This document shows, in pieces, positions 62,489-64,000 of a stretch of 64,000 bases of DNA. The stretch lies in NCBI GenBank assembly GCA_937965695.1, contig CALCKW010000012.1, positions 124,001 to 188,000 of the forward strand. Reading direction: 5' to 3'. The notes under the pieces are model-generated. The model ran no database searches, was not told the origin of the DNA, and saw nothing but the letters and a program-made list of their open reading frames with translations. Both the position numbers and the translations under genes were made by a program. The stretch comes from an uncultured Granulosicoccaceae bacterium. Its GTDB lineage: Bacteria > Pseudomonadota > Gammaproteobacteria > CALCKW01. The first letter of the stretch is position 1; each line of letters starts with the position of its first letter.

Positions 62489-63375
62489 GTCATTTGCCCC
62501 ATGCGCCTGCGTGTCCAACTATCGAGCACACCCAATAATGCGACCAGTGCAGCAGCTAATAGTGAAGCCATCACAAGTGCGGACCAAATTTGAATAGTCT
62601 GTCCATAATAAGAACCGGCCAATAGCCGCGCCCCTAGCCCAGCAACTGCTCCAGTGGGTAACTCAGCAACAATGGCACCCACAAGCGCAATGGCGACTGC
62701 GATCTTCATGCTGGTCGTCAGATAAGGTACCGATGCAGGTAGCCGTAATTTCCAAAAAATCTGCCAATCCGACGCGTTGTAAGTTCGCATAAGGTCAAAT
62801 AACAACGGATCTGCCGCGCGCAAACCTTTCACCATACCAACGACAATCGGAAAAAAAGCCAAGTACGTTGAAATGAAGGCTTTGGGCAGAAGACCTTGCA
62901 CACCAACAGCATTGAGCACCACTATTATCATGGGAGCAATCGCCAATATTGGCACCGTTTGCGACGCAATAATCCACGGCATCAGCGCACGCTCTAATGC
63001 GCGATTATGCAAAATGGCGACTGCCAGTAATATCCCCAACAATGTTCCAAGTGCGAAGCCCAGCAGTGTGGTTTTTAGCGTGATAATGGAGTGATGTACC
63101 AAACTACGCTTGGAGGTTATTTTCTTTTTGACGGTAGTGTCATAGAGTTCTTGCACTACCTGATGCGGCGCGGGTAAAACTGGCCGCTTCTGGTTTAGCA
63201 CCGTGGATATCCACGCCATTCCAGATAAATTTGCTACGCCATTGCGTTCATTTTGATCGCGCTCAAAAGGCGCGTTGAGCACGACGGCTGCTGCATACCA
63301 AATCACCAGGAGCAGCATCAACATAGAAACAACCGGCCACGCACGCGTAAAATAACGTTGCGCGTTAGCTTTCAT
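62485..63375 (-). CDS. ABC transporter permease (pyrimidine-type importer)
   Basis: About 296 residues from the ATG at 63375 (AAGG at 8 nt). After an N-terminal helix and a periplasmic loop, the permease domain carries the EAA loop DLMRTYNASDWQIFWKLRLPASVPYL (about 197-222), close to that of its partner permease. The ATPase gene upstream overlaps it by 11 bp. Different lengths and N-termini show the two permeases form a heterodimer. Confidence 0.9.
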   Translation of the reverse strand: MKANAQRYFTRAWPVVSMLMLLLVIWYAAAVVLNAPFERDQNERNGVANLSGMAWISTVLNQKRPVLPAPHQVVQELYDTTVKKKITSKRSLVHHSIITLKTTLLGFALGTLLGILLAVAILHNRALERALMPWIIASQTVPILAIAPMIIVVLNAVGVQGLLPKAFISTYLAFFPIVVGMVKGLRAADPLLFDLMRTYNASDWQIFWKLRLPASVPYLTTSMKIAVAIALVGAIVAELPTGAVAGLGARLLAGSYYGQTIQIWSALVMASLLAAALVALLGVLDSWTRRRMGQMT

Positions 63376-64000
63376 CAGCATGCCCTTCTCGCAGACCTTC
63401 ACGAACTCGTCGCGCGATTTCTAGAAACTCAGGGGTTTCTCGGATACTCAAATCTCTTTCACGGGGCAAATCACAATCAATAACACTATGAATTCGACCA
63501 GGTCTGGGTGACATGACCACTATTTTGCTAGAAAGATATACTGATTCTGGAATGGAGTGCGTGACAAATACAATTGTCTTTCGAGTCTTATTCCAGAGTT
63601 GCAATATTTGCTGGTTGAGATGATCACGTACTATTTCATCGAGCGCACCAAACGGCTCGTCCATCAGCAACAATTGTGGCTCGACAGCCAATGCTCGAGC
63701 AATGGAGGCACGTTGTTGCATACCACCGGACAATTGCCAAGGGAATTTCCGCTCAAACCCCGATAGTTCCACCAACTCCATATTGCGCGCTACACGCTCG
63801 CGACGTTCTGCCGCACTCAATCCCATGATCTCAAGCGGAAGTGCGATATTGTCCGCTATGTTACGCCAAGGGTACAAAGCGGCCGACTGAAAGACGTAGC
63901 CATAGGCGCGCGCAAGTCGAGCCTGTTCCGCGGATGTTCCATTGACTTGTATAGATCCAGCTGTCGGCTTTTCTAGATCCGCTATGACCCGCATTAGAGT
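63365..64000 (-). CDS. ABC transporter ATP-binding protein, partial (cut by window edge)
   Basis: About 211 residues are visible; the frame stays open to the edge, where Thr-Leu-Met-Arg follows the missing P-loop. The Q loop (VFQSAALYPW), the signature LSGGMQQR, Walker B LLLMDEPFGALD and the H loop FVTHS are all present. It matches the nitrate/taurine/pyrimidine importer type (SsuB/ThiZ-like). It energises the two permeases downstream. Confidence 0.93.
   Translation of the reverse strand, partial: TLMRVIADLEKPTAGSIQVNGTSAEQARLARAYGYVFQSAALYPWRNIADNIALPLEIMGLSAAERRERVARNMELVELSGFERKFPWQLSGGMQQRASIARALAVEPQLLLMDEPFGALDEIVRDHLNQQILQLWNKTRKTIVFVTHSIPESVYLSSKIVVMSPRPGRIHSVIDCDLPRERDLSIRETPEFLEIARRVREGLREGHADES

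Overview
The window looks like chromosome of a Gram-negative gammaproteobacterium, probably a marine, metal-exposed heterotroph. The evidence is an MSHA-type pilus cluster, SecB, GpsA and TrmL side by side, an outer-membrane and lipoprotein repertoire, a GlyGly-CTERM surface protein and a DsbD/TlpA periplasmic thiol system. Genus and family cannot be fixed from the sequence. There is no CRISPR array, insertion sequence or prophage, and base composition looks even apart from one AT-rich gap (about 22.9-23.6 kb).

Layout. (1) 1-8.4 kb, minus strand: an MSHA/type IV pilus-like operon read mshL-mshN-mshE-mshG-(mshI/gspL-like)-(mshJ/pilO-like)-pilin-pilin, with most junctions overlapping by 4 bp (ATGA) and the last pilin cut by the window edge. 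Facing away from it is a large secreted carbohydrate-binding protein (8.7-11.0 kb). (2) 11-16 kb: housekeeping genes trmL, gpsA, secB, a rhodanese, a CPA2 antiporter, a cytochrome c5 and a tRNA-Arg(CCG). (3) 16.4-22.2 kb: metal response, with a MerF-like membrane protein behind a textbook MerR-type promoter, a MerR regulator, and a copA-cueR operon behind a CueR-type promoter. (4) 22-28 kb: a GT-C membrane glycosyltransferase, a DUF1444 lipoprotein, an esterase and uridine kinase. (5) 28.1-33.4 kb: a TlpA-DUF4266-DUF3570-DsbD-ApbE module, probably a thiol/flavin redox system. DUF3570 carries an ApbE-like flavinylation motif, but the gene has a -1 frameshift near its 3' end. (6) 33.4-45 kb: cupin, VOC and CAP-domain proteins, a MocR regulator divergent from an EamA exporter and a MalY/PatB C-S lyase, an MFS protein fused to a long acidic repeat domain, a leucine-rich-repeat GlyGly-CTERM protein, aquaporin Z and a nitronate monooxygenase. 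(7) 45.8-52.4 kb: HerA-like ATPase, RsgA, a CPA1 antiporter, a GST and a DUF4344-like protein lacking its catalytic Glu. (8) 52.4-56.6 kb: a bufferin system (DUF2282 precursor, DUF692 MNIO enzyme, DUF2063 partner, DoxX) divergent from an ECF sigma factor and its NrsF-type (DUF1109) anti-sigma. (9) 56.7-64 kb: GNAT, TruC, a SpoU methyltransferase, and a pyrimidine-type ABC importer with cytosine deaminase, cut by the right edge.

The clearest functional theme is envelope metal and thiol stress. The bufferin locus has two divergent promoter-like elements, each GTAACA-N16-CGAA, one facing the precursor gene and one facing the sigma gene, which gives a self-amplifying switch released by NrsF. CueR/CopA and the MerR/MerF-like pair add cytoplasmic metal control. 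The DsbD/TlpA/ApbE module would move reducing power and flavin cofactors into the periplasm.
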